Origin: Nitrososphaerota archaeon
GTDB taxonomy: Archaea; Thermoproteota; Nitrososphaeria; Nitrososphaerales; Gagatemarchaeaceae
Length of the DNA stretch: 64,000 nt
NCBI GenBank assembly: GCA_027320425.1
Contig: DAHVLJ010000008.1
Location: 1 to 64,000, forward strand
Reading direction: 5' to 3'
This document shows, in pieces, positions 16,195-24,706 of this stretch; positions within the stretch are counted from its first letter, which is position 1, and the number at the start of each line of letters is the position of its first letter. Position numbers and translations under genes: made by a program. The notes below the pieces were generated by a model, which saw only the letters and a list, made by a program, of their open reading frames with translations, ran no database searches and was not told where the DNA came from.

Positions 16195-17061
16195 TCAATG
16201 GTTCTTGTCGAGATAGTGCATGATTCCTTTGACCGACGTCCTCACCGAAATTCTCGCGTAGATCGGCAGCTCCCCGAGCCCCGAGTCCTTTTTCACGCTC
16301 TTCTCCATCTCCTCAGCGACAGATTCCAGAGTGGCCTTCTTCTTCCACATGGGCTCAACCCGTTCGACCCAATCAATGACCAACTCCGCAGTCCTGTCGA
16401 AGACCCAGTCGACGTCTTTTCTCGTCCCGAAATGCGGGGTCAAGAGCTCCCTTGGTCTCATTTGTCTTAGCTGGCCCACCGTCGAGACGAGCAGATCCGG
16501 GTAGAAGCTCGGCGGCGGGGTGGTGGGTATCAGCGCCTTCATGCCGGGATAGACTATTCCGACCGCGTCGGCGGTCAACATGGCCTTGGTTTCGTCGAGC
16601 ATGACCGAGATCTGATGCGGTGCGTGCCCGGGGGCGTGCATGAGGGTCATGCTCAGGCCCTCTCCTAGATCGATGTGCGCTTCCTTGCCAACTGCGGTGA
16701 CCCGTTCCGAGGGGATGGGCTCGGGGAGCCCGTAGAGCTCCATCACGTCCTTCCCGAACACCATCGTCGAGCTTTCGATGAGCCGCGTGGGGTCCACGAG
16801 GTGGGGGACTCCTCTTTCATGGGCTACCACTTCGGCGTTGGGCATGTGCTTGATGAGCTGCCCTGCTGCTCCCGCGTGATCCAGATGGACGTGCGTAGGG
16901 ATGAGATATCTGACATCGGAGGGCATCACGCCCGCTTCTGCCAGCCCAGCCAATACGCTCTCATAGGATGTCGCGTATCCGCAGTCCACAAGGGTAGGTT
17001 TCGGCCCCTTGATCAGGTACGCACTGACGGTCCCAGGGACCCCCAGCGCATAAGTGTCCAA
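16195..17061 (-). CDS. MBL-fold metallo-hydrolase
   Basis: 288 residues. The metal-binding motif THVHLDHAG is clear; later His in MHAPGHAPHQ and the C-terminal LTPHFG complete the dinuclear zinc site. Glyoxalase II-like hydrolases have this pattern. It lies 37 nt after the M20 gene on the same strand, and 17 nt before the LigB gene, suggesting one operon of hydrolytic enzymes. Confidence 0.9.
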   Translation of the reverse strand: MDTYALGVPGTVSAYLIKGPKPTLVDCGYATSYESVLAGLAEAGVMPSDVRYLIPTHVHLDHAGAAGQLIKHMPNAEVVAHERGVPHLVDPTRLIESSTMVFGKDVMELYGLPEPIPSERVTAVGKEAHIDLGEGLSMTLMHAPGHAPHQISVMLDETKAMLTADAVGIVYPGMKALIPTTPPPSFYPDLLVSTVGQLRQMRPRELLTPHFGTRKDVDWVFDRTAELVIDWVERVEPMWKKKATLESVAEEMEKSVKKDSGLGELPIYARISVRTSVKGIMHYLDKNH

Positions 17062-17098
17062 GAGATAGACGCGGTCAGAGACCCTGGTCGCGTACAGT

Positions 17099-18289
17099 CT
17101 ACCTCGCCTCTCTTGGCGTCCCGAAATCTATCGCCAGCATAGCCAAGGAAGCTGACCCGAGCTTGAGGACGTCCTCGTCCACCTTGAACTTGGCGCTGTG
17201 GTTTGGATGGACACATCCCTTGACGCGGTTCATCGTCCCAAGGAAGTAGAACGTGCCAGGAGCCTTTCGAAGAAACCGTGAGAAGTCCTCTCCGCCCAAG
17301 ATGGCGTCCATCTCCTTGACCTTGGCGCCGGGGATGGTCCTGAGAACCCTGGCGACCCTCCCCGTGACCTTTGGGTCGTTGACTGTCACCGGGTAGGCGT
17401 CCTCTTCAAACTCGACCTTGGCGTCAGCATTGAATGACCTGCAGACTCCGATAGCCACTTCCCTCACCTTCCTCTTTGCGAGCTTCCGGGTCGCTTCGTC
17501 AAGGGTCCTCACAGTCCCTTGAAGCAAAGCAATGTCAGGTATGATGTTCTCCTTTGTCCCGGAGTGAACAGAGCCGACGGTAATCACGAACGGGCGGACC
17601 GGGTCTATCATCCTCGAAGAGACTCCCTGCAGCGCCAGTATCACGTGAGCTGCGATGTATACAGGGTCCACCGTCTCGTGGGGCGCGGAGCCGTGACCGC
17701 CCTTCCCGAAGATAGTCACCTTGAAGGTGTCGGGCGCGGCCATGACGGCGCCGCCCTTTATCCCGAACTCCCCCGCCTTCTGTGTGCTGCTGATGTGCAG
17801 TCCGAACACGTAGTCTACTTTCGGTCCCTCCATCGCGCCGGCCTCGATCATGGGGAGTGCCCCGCCCCTTCCTCCGTGTTCCTCGGCTGGCTGGAAGAGG
17901 AACTTTACCGTCCCGCATAACTCGCTCTTGTGGTCAGAAAGAAGCCTGGCCGCCCCGAGGAGCATTGCCATGTGCGTGTCATGGCCGCAGGCGTGCATCA
18001 CGCCGTCCACCTCCGACCTGAATTCTACGTCTGAAAGCTCCTGGACCGGCAGAGCGTCCATGTCCGCCCTGAGTGCTATCACCTTCCCTCCCTTCCCTCC
18101 CTTCAGGATCCCGACAACGCCCGTCCCTCCGACTCCCCTCTTGACCTCGATTCCCAACCTCTTCAGCTCACCAGCGACGAAGTCCGACGTCCACTCCTCG
18201 CCGTAGGAGAGTTCCGGGTGGCGATGCAGCGCCCTGCGGGTCTTCACTATGTCAGGCTCGATGCGTTTCGCTTCAGCGAGAAGATCCAA
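17099..18289 (-). CDS. M20-family amidohydrolase (IAA-amino-acid / hippurate hydrolase type)
   Basis: 396 residues. The metal-site signature HACGHDTHMAM and FQPAEEHGGRGGALPMIEAG identify the M20D group, and LGGEDFSRFL is the C-terminal ligand region. A dimerisation domain lies in the middle (PHETVDPVYIAAHVI). It deacylates N-acyl amino acids. A box A (GTTAAAAT read on the minus strand near 18315) precedes the ATG at 18289. First gene of the minus-strand operon. Confidence 0.93.
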   Translation of the reverse strand: MDLLAEAKRIEPDIVKTRRALHRHPELSYGEEWTSDFVAGELKRLGIEVKRGVGGTGVVGILKGGKGGKVIALRADMDALPVQELSDVEFRSEVDGVMHACGHDTHMAMLLGAARLLSDHKSELCGTVKFLFQPAEEHGGRGGALPMIEAGAMEGPKVDYVFGLHISSTQKAGEFGIKGGAVMAAPDTFKVTIFGKGGHGSAPHETVDPVYIAAHVILALQGVSSRMIDPVRPFVITVGSVHSGTKENIIPDIALLQGTVRTLDEATRKLAKRKVREVAIGVCRSFNADAKVEFEEDAYPVTVNDPKVTGRVARVLRTIPGAKVKEMDAILGGEDFSRFLRKAPGTFYFLGTMNRVKGCVHPNHSAKFKVDEDVLKLGSASLAMLAIDFGTPREAR

Positions 18290-18388
18290 CGATAGAGTCG
18301 GAACCGAACCCGATTTTAACGGTTCTGAAGCTCGCGACGTATCCCTTTAGGGCTTAGCCTTTTAGACAGACGCGTCCAAGCATCCGCG

Positions 18389-19033
18389 TTGGGACTTTCC
18401 AACGCAGCGAAGTCAGGCATAGTCATATTCGCGGGTGCAGTCCAGTTTAGCTTGGCGCTCATACTCTCTGAAATCGTCTATTCGACCAGCGGACCCTTGA
18501 ACACATCAGGATCTGGCAACACCACTGGATACATCTACAGCGTCGCTAACAACTACGTGAGCGACCTGGGCGCGAACTGTCGGACTACGTGTACGGCCGT
18601 TCCTTCCGGATACCTGTTCGACACGTCCATCGCCATCTTGGGGCTGTGCATCATCGTAGGAGGATATTTCCTCCAGAAAGGCTTCCACGACAGGCCAGCC
18701 ACCGCCATGATCGTCCTTGCGGGCGTCGGGGCCCTGGGGGTAGGGCTCTTTCCTGAGACGACGGGGATCTGGCACAGCATCTTTTCACTGATCGTCTTCC
18801 TCTTCGCCGGGCTTGCCGCCCTGGTAACCGCGAGGCTGCAGCGGAAGCCGCTGTTCTACTTCTCGATAATCCTCGGGGTGTTCACGCTTGCTGCGCTGGT
18901 CCTCTATATCGGAGGGGACTATCTCGGACTGGGTGCCGGGGGAATGGAGCGCATGGTGGTGTACCCCGTGCTTGTCTGGTCTCTCGGTTTCGGGGGACAC
19001 ATGATGGCCCTCGACGACCCCGTAAAATCATGA
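18389..19033 (+). CDS. DUF998-like membrane protein
   Basis: 214 residues with about six membrane helices. The layout (first helix with an extracellular stretch containing NTTGYIYSVANNYVSDLGANC, then helices with GLFPETTG between) matches DUF998. TTG start at 18389, after a box A in CTTTTAGAC (~18360). Two Cys (NCRTTC) may form an extracellular disulfide. Function unknown. Confidence 0.78.
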   Translation: MGLSNAAKSGIVIFAGAVQFSLALILSEIVYSTSGPLNTSGSGNTTGYIYSVANNYVSDLGANCRTTCTAVPSGYLFDTSIAILGLCIIVGGYFLQKGFHDRPATAMIVLAGVGALGVGLFPETTGIWHSIFSLIVFLFAGLAALVTARLQRKPLFYFSIILGVFTLAALVLYIGGDYLGLGAGGMERMVVYPVLVWSLGFGGHMMALDDPVKS

Positions 19034-19098
19034 CCTGGCAGAGCCTAGCACAATCCGACTCGGCCTAACTGACCTGGCGGAGCCCTCCGCTGACGGGA

Positions 19099-21135
19099 CT
19101 ACTCGGCCTGGACTTGCCTGCGGATGGTTTCGACGATGTCGGGGTTCGCAAGCGTGGTGACGTCCCCGTAATCCGTCCTGTCGGATATAGAAGCCAGGAG
19201 CCGCCTCATGATCTTCCCTGACCTGGTCTTCGGTAGGTCTGGGACGATATGGACGAGCCTAGGCCTCGCCACGGGGCCGAGCTCTTTGACGACGTTCTCC
19301 TTTATCCTCTCTTCCAGTTCCTTTGAAGATGAGGTGCCAGGCTTTAGGGCCACGTAGATCACCGGGACGTGCCCTCTGAGCTCGTCCGCCATCGCTATGG
19401 CCGCTGCCTCAGCGACCTCCGGCGTCGCGAGCACGGCGTTCTCAAGTTCTTTCGTCCCCAGTCTATGCCCAGCGACCTTGATCACGTCGTCTATCCTTCC
19501 AAGGATTCTGAAGTAGCCGTCTGCCGCAAGGACGGCCCCGTCCCCGGCAAAATACGGCCAGTCGTGCCAGTCTTTGCTCTCCTTGTTCCTGTTGTACTTC
19601 GAGTAGTATGTCCTTACGAACCTGTCGGGGTCGCCCCAGATGGTCTGCATGATCCCTGGCCAGGGGTTCCTGATGCAGATGTTTCCCGCCCTGTTCTGCC
19701 CGGCCGGAACCTCGACCCCGTCTTCATCGTAGATTATCGGATAGATGCCCGGCATTCCAGGGCCGGCGCTCCCCGCTTTCATCGGCGAGAGCGCGGGGAT
19801 GGTGCTGCACATGAACCCCCCTGTCTCGGTCTGCCACCAAGTGTCGGTGATCACCGCCTGCTTCTTCCCGACGGTTTCGTAGAACCACCTCCACGCCTCT
19901 GGTTCTATGGGTTCGCCTACCGTCGTCATCGCCTTGAATCGGAACGTGTATTTTGAAGGTTCATCCGGTCCAGCCTTCCTCAACATCCGGATTGTCGTTG
20001 GTGCCGTGTGGAAGATGTTGACCCCCAACCTTTCGGCGATTCTCCATGGTCTCCCTGCGTCAGGATAGAGCGGGACCCCTTCATACATGACCGAGGTAGC
20101 CGCCAGGGCGAGGGGGCCATAGACTATGTATGAGTGTCCGGTGATCCACCCGATGTCAGCGAAGCACCAGTAGACGTCCTCCGGATGGATGTCCTGGACG
20201 TACTTGGACGTGCCAGCGACATAGGCGAGGTATCCTCCGGTCCTGTGCTGGACTCCCTTGGGCATCCCCGTGGACCCGCTCGTATACATCAGGAAAAGGG
20301 GAGCTTCGGCGTCCATAGATACCGGACCGATCGTCTTCCCAGAGAACGGCTTCATCGCTTCGTCCACGAAGTAATCCCGTCCCTTGACCATGGGCGCTTC
20401 GGAAACATACTGGCCGGGAAAGCGCCTCCAGACTAGGACCTTCTCGACCTTGGTGCCGAGCCTTTCAGCTTCCGTTACCGTGACATCGGCTTCTTTCTTC
20501 TTGTCGATGAGCTTCCCATTCCTGTAGTATCCGTCAATGGTGACGAGGACGGTGCTCTTCGAGTCCTCCATGCGCTCAGCACAAGCTTTCGCGCTGAACC
20601 CGCCAAACACCTGATTGTGTATTATCCCGAGCCTAGCAGCTGCGAGCATCGAGACCGGGAGCTCGGGGATCATGGGCAGATGGAACGTGACCCTGTCCCC
20701 CGCATGCAGCCTGGCGAACTCCGAAAGAAGCAGGGCGAACTCGTTCACACGGTCGTACAGCTGTCTGTAGGTGATGATTCGGGTAGGCTCGTCTTCAGGT
20801 TCAGGGACCCAGATCAGTGCCGCCTTGCTCCCATGGCTAGTCAGATGCCGGTCTACGCAGTTGTATGACGCGTTGAGCTTCCCCCCGACGAACCATTTCC
20901 AAAACGGGGGGTTTCCCGCGTCTAGGATGGTGTGCCACTTACTGTCCCAAGTCAGAAGATCAGCATACTCTTCGAAGCACTTTGGAAAGTTCTTCTCGGA
21001 GAACCGCTCAAAGACTGACGGGTCACTCATGTTTGCCTGTGATACGAAGCTACCGGGGGGCTCAGTGAGGGGCTCTTCTCTCCAATGGACGCCAATCTGA
21101 GACTCTGAGGTTCCGGCTTTCGCTTCTGTGGGCAT
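19099..21135 (-). CDS. acs: Acetyl-CoA synthetase (AMP-forming)
   Basis: 678 residues. ATP-binding loop YTSGSTGMPKG at residues ~284-294, motif WWQTETGG, A8 hinge RILGRIDDVIKVAGHRLGTKELENA, and the C-terminal acetylation-type lysine loop TRSGKIMRRLL. It converts acetate, CoA and ATP to acetyl-CoA, AMP and PPi. Box A in the TTAAAT stretch (~21163-21169) lies ~30 nt before the ATG. With citrate synthase in the window it allows acetate entry into the TCA cycle. Confidence 0.96.
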   Translation of the reverse strand: MPTEAKAGTSESQIGVHWREEPLTEPPGSFVSQANMSDPSVFERFSEKNFPKCFEEYADLLTWDSKWHTILDAGNPPFWKWFVGGKLNASYNCVDRHLTSHGSKAALIWVPEPEDEPTRIITYRQLYDRVNEFALLLSEFARLHAGDRVTFHLPMIPELPVSMLAAARLGIIHNQVFGGFSAKACAERMEDSKSTVLVTIDGYYRNGKLIDKKKEADVTVTEAERLGTKVEKVLVWRRFPGQYVSEAPMVKGRDYFVDEAMKPFSGKTIGPVSMDAEAPLFLMYTSGSTGMPKGVQHRTGGYLAYVAGTSKYVQDIHPEDVYWCFADIGWITGHSYIVYGPLALAATSVMYEGVPLYPDAGRPWRIAERLGVNIFHTAPTTIRMLRKAGPDEPSKYTFRFKAMTTVGEPIEPEAWRWFYETVGKKQAVITDTWWQTETGGFMCSTIPALSPMKAGSAGPGMPGIYPIIYDEDGVEVPAGQNRAGNICIRNPWPGIMQTIWGDPDRFVRTYYSKYNRNKESKDWHDWPYFAGDGAVLAADGYFRILGRIDDVIKVAGHRLGTKELENAVLATPEVAEAAAIAMADELRGHVPVIYVALKPGTSSSKELEERIKENVVKELGPVARPRLVHIVPDLPKTRSGKIMRRLLASISDRTDYGDVTTLANPDIVETIRRQVQAE

Positions 21136-21199
21136 CCGTCAGGCCAAACAATCTCCTATTCATTTAAGACTGGCTGCCCACGCAAACTACTTAGTCAAC

Positions 21200-21276
21200 A
21201 TGCGAAGTGGCTGGGTAGGTTCCAGACAATCATCGGCATCATAGCGCTCGTCATCGGCATCTTGGGACTAGTCTAG
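21200..21276 (+). pseudogene. Possible 25-aa membrane microprotein with a 1-nt frameshift
   Basis: Downstream of ATG 21200 the +1-shifted frame reads A-K-W-L-G-R-F then a hydrophobic helix (QTIIGIIALVIGILGLV) and stops at 21274-21276. A single missing G after the ATG would join them. A box A-like TTTAAG precedes it by ~35 nt. It may be a broken gene or a base error. The rest of 21136-21597 shows nothing else I can support. Confidence 0.25.
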
Positions 21277-21642
21277 ACTGCACTTGAGGAGCTCTAGGAT
21301 GGAGGCCCTCGAACCCTTCTTTGTGAGGGTCGGATCGGCCTTGCCGTAAAGAGAGGTTCATCTGCTCGGTCGCCGGGAGTTCATTCCGCGATTCCTTTTA
21401 CGCCAGGCCAGGAACATGCAGAACAGGAGTTTCCACGAGGGAGGACGCTTTCTCCTCATATGCGTGTGTCCTCTTTGTCTCTCAGGGGCTCTCTCGGTCT
21501 GCCTCGCACGCGCACACATGGGCATGACAGGCAGGAATGCACGTCCTATCACACAGAAACCGAATCGAGAGCAAGGGCGAAGAGGAGAGAGTATTGGTGC
21601 GGGGGGTGGGATTCGAACCCACGAACCCCTAAGGGACGGGAT

Positions 21643-21655
21643 GTCTCAGGTTTCT
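21643..21655 (-). other. Canonical-position intron (37/38) of tRNA-Leu, 13 nt
   Basis: AGAAACCTGAGAC lies between G37 and A38. Bulge-helix-bulge: outer stem CGGGA/TCCCG, central helix CTTA with TGAG, bulges AGA and ACA; cutting after the second bulge base on each side removes exactly 13 nt. Confidence 0.8.
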
Positions 21656-21669
21656 CTTAAGTCCCGCGC

Positions 21670-21687
21670 TTCCAACGCCGCCTGCGA
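21670..21687 (-). other. D-arm intron of tRNA-Leu, 18 nt
   Basis: TCGCAGGCGGCGTTGGAA interrupts the 3' strand of the D-stem (AA|GC). Bulge-helix-bulge: central helix TCAA with TTGG, bulges AAT and AAG, internal helix CGC/GCG. The phase with this central helix is the only one of three possible phases that pairs. The outer helix is weak. Confidence 0.7.
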
Positions 21688-21763
21688 TTTTGACCAGGCT
21701 CAGCAACCCCCGCGAACCACGAACTCAGAGAGGAGTCTAAAGACCTTGTCTATCGCGAGTTGA

Positions 21764-22537
21764 TCATATGTTTTCCAGTAACTTTACCCAAGTTTCGAAC
21801 CTTGCCTGGTGTGAGTCGCAGATTGAGCCTATCTCCATCATCCATCTCAAGACATTCTCACGTCCACCCAAGTATGCTGTATGGAGTGGAGCACGGTTGT
21901 GACCGCCATGGTGGACATACGAATAACTACGAAACTCGAAACCAAGCTGTCTTGCTAAGATGACAAACCCATCACGAAGTCGGGCGCTTGCTACTTCGAA
22001 TCTGCACTGTCCGACTCTGCCGCTATGATGAAAGCATCCATCTGCACTGAAAAGTCCCTTTAGGTAAGATCGCTTGACTTCAAGATTGGCAGTGAGGATT
22101 GCGAGAGGTATTCCAACGGTCCTAGACTTCGGACCTTTCGGGAGGCCGTACCGGAGGAAGAACTCGATCGCTTGACTTTTTGCCGAACAGACCACAGTCG
22201 TATTCTCCTTCTTGTTCAGAACCGCGGGTTCGAGGCCCAATACCTCTTTGGTGACCTCAACGGTTCGGGCAATCATATCATGGTCGCTCGAGTGGAGAGA
22301 AATGCCCCATGCCTCGCCAAGCCAACCGTCTCCCGTGTGAAGTCCGAGAAGCAGGCCGACACTCTCACACATCTCAGCCAGTGGTTCGCGGTAGATCGGG
22401 TGACTGTGCCTCATCCGAACATTCATCGCATGCAAACCAAGACGGAGTGTTTCCCGAGGAATACCTGTTCTTAGTTGCATCTCTCGCAAGCTTAATCCTG
22501 ATTCGTACAATCCGAGGATATTCAGGTTGGACAACAT
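21764..22537 (-). CDS. LAGLIDADG homing endonuclease, free-standing
   Basis: 257 residues. Residues ~10-35 look like a helix-turn-helix (SGLSLREMQLRTGIPRETLR). Two LAGLIDADG-type helices follow: LLLGLHTGDGWLG and YLKGLFSADGCF, each ending in the catalytic acidic residue. A single chain with two motifs acts as a pseudo-symmetric monomer cutting a long asymmetric site. It lies upstream of the two-intron tRNA-Leu on the same strand, with a tRNA-like 5' fragment on its other side. No maturase or intein context is seen. ATG at 22537. Confidence 0.82.
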   Translation of the reverse strand: MLSNLNILGLYESGLSLREMQLRTGIPRETLRLGLHAMNVRMRHSHPIYREPLAEMCESVGLLLGLHTGDGWLGEAWGISLHSSDHDMIARTVEVTKEVLGLEPAVLNKKENTTVVCSAKSQAIEFFLRYGLPKGPKSRTVGIPLAILTANLEVKRSYLKGLFSADGCFHHSGRVGQCRFEVASARLRDGFVILARQLGFEFRSYSYVHHGGHNRAPLHTAYLGGRENVLRWMMEIGSICDSHQARFETWVKLLENI

Positions 22538-22623
22538 TAGCCCAAATCTTGACCACGTTAACCTACAAAAGTTCGACTAATGTTTCCAACTTCTCGCGGA
22601 GGAGGGCTAGTGAAAGTACTTGA

Positions 22624-22651
22624 CTATCAACCAGGCTTGAGTACCCCCGCG
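22624..22651 (-). pseudogene. tRNA-Leu 5'-end-like fragment upstream of the homing endonuclease
   Basis: Minus strand reads GCGGGGGTACTCAAGCCTGG from 22650: the 7-nt acceptor strand and AGCCTGG D-loop match the intact tRNA-Leu, while the D-stem differs. Similarity ends about where the intact tRNA's D-arm intron sits. No matching 3' half was found between here and the intact tRNA. Confidence 0.4.
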
Positions 22652-22692
22652 ATGTCCGAGGCCTATCGTTCCGTTATTAACATTGGAGCGGG

Positions 22693-24381
22693 TCACCCGA
22701 TGAGTCTCAGAAGTTTGGCGAGGCCAAGCGTGTTCGCGACATCCTCTGACCGAAGCCAGGCCCTTCTCGCCACCCCTACGCCGTAGCTCATGTTGTCCAG
22801 CTCTCCCACCGAGTGGGCGTCAGAATTTATCACCAGAGTGACCCCCTCCTCCATGGCCTTCCTCGCCCAGACCTCGTCCAGGTCGAGCCTCTTGGGTTGC
22901 CCGTCGATTTCAAGCATCTTCCCATGCTCCCTAGCTGCCTTCGTCACCTTCGCAAGGTCGATCGGATTCCCCTCCCTCTTCCCGATGAGCCTGTTGGTCG
23001 GGTGGCAGATGAAGTCCACCGAAGGGTGAGCGATGGCTTTGAGGATCCTGTCCGTGAGCTTCTCAGGATCCTGTTTGAAGTTCTGGTGCAGGGATGCTCC
23101 CACTATGTCGAACTCGTCGAGGAACTTCCTCTCAAAATCCAGGGAACCGTCGCTCTTTATCTCGACTTCGACCCCCCTCAATATCCTGAACGGGGACAGC
23201 TCGTCGTTGAGCTTCTCGATATCTTTCCACTGCCTCCTAAACCGTTCCTCGGTCAGCCCGTTTGCGACCCTCACCGACTGAGAATGGTCCGTGATCGCGA
23301 CGTACCCGTACCCCCTCTCCTTCGCGGCTCTCGCCATCTCTTTCAGCTCAACCGAGCCGTCGCTCCAGGTCGAATGCATCTGCAGGTCTCCCTTGATCGC
23401 GTCAAACTCAACAAGATGGGGGAGCTCCCCCCGCTGTGCCGCCTCAACCTCTCCCCTGTTCTCCCGTAGCTCTGGGGGGATGAACTCCATCCCGAGCCTT
23501 GAATAGACCTCCTCTTCGGTCTCCCCCGCGAGCCTCTTCCCTGCCTTGTCGAGCATTCCATACTCGTTAAGCTTCCATCCTTTCTCTATTGCCAGGTTTC
23601 TGAGGGCGATATTGTGGTCCTTGGACCCCGTGAAATAGATGAGGGCGGCCCCGTACTCTTCCCTCTTGAACAGCCTGACGTCCACCTGAGTCCCTTCCTC
23701 CAACTTGACGCTCGCCCTCCTGGGCCCGCTTTCGAGCACCTGTGCGACGCCTGGGCACCCCTTTACGGCGTCGATGACCCTAGTGTCGGTCGAGAGGATG
23801 TCGAGATCCCCTATCGTGCTTCTTCCCCTGCGCAGACTCCCTGCCATTCCCACGCTGATGCCGAGCGCGCCGAAGTAAGACGCCATCTTCTGGTAGGCCC
23901 CCTCTGCCTCCGGGAGCAGCATCCGCCGCTCGTAGCTCTGGAGCTTCTGGACTCCGAGCCGGAACGACTCTCTGACCGCGGGACCGAATTCCATATCGAG
24001 CCTACCGCTGTCGAGTGCGGACTTCAGTTGATCTACGCTCGTTATCCCCATCTCGTGGGACAGGCGGTAGGCGGTCCTCGGCCCGATTCCCTGGACCTTC
24101 ATCAGGAGCGGCACCCCGGCGGGGGTCCTTTCCCTGAGCCTTTCCAGCAGCTCAAGACGCCCCGTCCTGAGGTACTCGTCTATCTTCTTCGCAATTCCCT
24201 CGCCGACGTACTTGATCTCTTCCAGTCTCTTCTCCCGCCAGATCTGCTCTACGTCTTCGGCCAGATTCCTGATGCTGGTGGCCGCCCTATGGTACGCGAT
24301 GACCTTGAACCTGTCTTCTCCGTTCGCCTCGACCAGCTCTCCCAGGTCGTCCAGGAGCTGGGCGACCTCGGAATTCTTCAT
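22693..24381 (-). CDS. polX: Family X DNA polymerase with PHP exonuclease domain (PolX)
   Basis: 562 residues from ATG 24381. Order: N-terminal 8-kDa-like helical domain (VAQLLDDLGELVE), helix-hairpin-helix GIGPRTAYRL, palm with GSLRRGRSTIGDLDIL (catalytic Asp pair) and VDVRLF, then PHP domain beginning DLQMHSTWSDGS with metal-binding His/Asp and ending VINSDAHS. Gap-filling polymerase with 3'-5' exonuclease or AP-endonuclease activity in base excision repair. The open frame runs 72 codons further upstream, but box A 24406-24413 fits the ATG at 24381. Confidence 0.94.
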   Translation of the reverse strand: MKNSEVAQLLDDLGELVEANGEDRFKVIAYHRAATSIRNLAEDVEQIWREKRLEEIKYVGEGIAKKIDEYLRTGRLELLERLRERTPAGVPLLMKVQGIGPRTAYRLSHEMGITSVDQLKSALDSGRLDMEFGPAVRESFRLGVQKLQSYERRMLLPEAEGAYQKMASYFGALGISVGMAGSLRRGRSTIGDLDILSTDTRVIDAVKGCPGVAQVLESGPRRASVKLEEGTQVDVRLFKREEYGAALIYFTGSKDHNIALRNLAIEKGWKLNEYGMLDKAGKRLAGETEEEVYSRLGMEFIPPELRENRGEVEAAQRGELPHLVEFDAIKGDLQMHSTWSDGSVELKEMARAAKERGYGYVAITDHSQSVRVANGLTEERFRRQWKDIEKLNDELSPFRILRGVEVEIKSDGSLDFERKFLDEFDIVGASLHQNFKQDPEKLTDRILKAIAHPSVDFICHPTNRLIGKREGNPIDLAKVTKAAREHGKMLEIDGQPKRLDLDEVWARKAMEEGVTLVINSDAHSVGELDNMSYGVGVARRAWLRSEDVANTLGLAKLLRLIG

Positions 24382-24405
24382 CGGATGCGTTACACACCCC
24401 AAGAG

Positions 24406-24413
24406 TTTTAAAA
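24406..24413. promoter_or_regulatory. Bidirectional box A (TTTTAAAA)
   Basis: Perfect palindrome located 24-25 nt from both the PolX ATG (24381, minus) and the RAM-protein TTG (24437, plus). One TATA element seems to drive two leaderless genes. Confidence 0.65.
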
Positions 24414-24436
24414 GCAGTCCGGACTCCCCGTAGTGG

Positions 24437-24706
24437 TTGCCCGTATTCCAGAAAGCTTTCGTCCTCATCAAGGTGGCACCCGGGCACACGGAGGGAGTCG
24501 TCGACTCTCTGATGAAGATTCCAGAAGTGACCGAGGCGCACATCATCCCAGGCGACTGGGACATCATTACCGTGATAAACTCCCAGAAGGAGGTCATCGT
24601 TCCGAGCGACGAGAAGGTCTACAGGCTGGTCCTCGACAAGATCGAGAAGATCAAGCACGTCCAGGACACAAGCACCATGGTGTCCCAGTTCTCAAAGACG
24701 AAGTAG
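24437..24706 (+). CDS. Stand-alone Lrp/AsnC ligand-binding (RAM) domain protein
   Basis: 89 residues covering only the effector-binding/dimerisation domain of Lrp/AsnC regulators: FVLIKVAPGHTEGVVDSLMKIPEVTEAHIIPGDWDIITVI is the beta-alpha-beta core, without a DNA-binding helix-turn-helix. Such proteins bind amino acids and pair with full regulators or enzymes. TTG start 24 nt after box A; leaderless. Ends just before the convergent M24 peptidase stop. Confidence 0.88.
   Translation: MPVFQKAFVLIKVAPGHTEGVVDSLMKIPEVTEAHIIPGDWDIITVINSQKEVIVPSDEKVYRLVLDKIEKIKHVQDTSTMVSQFSKTK

Larger units (their letters stand above)
21598..21713 (-). tRNA. tRNA-Leu (UAA) with two introns
   Basis: Minus strand: acceptor GCGGGGG/CCCCCGC, D-stem GCTG with AAGC, anticodon stem CGGGA/TCCCG, loop CTTAAGA with anticodon TAA, long variable arm (CCC-TTA-GGG), T-arm GTGGG-TTCGAAT-CCCAC, discriminator A. 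CCA follows directly (complement of 21595-21597). The gene is 116 nt; removing two introns (18 and 13 nt) gives a normal 85-nt class II tRNA. Confidence 0.92.

Noticed and set aside
21358-21552. 64-aa Arg-rich minus-strand frame
   Set aside because: Very basic, low-information sequence with no promoter or conservation cue; not supportable.
24382-24597. 72-codon N-terminal extension of PolX
   Set aside because: Overlaps the RAM-protein gene and lies upstream of the box A that fits ATG 24381; composition is not protein-like.
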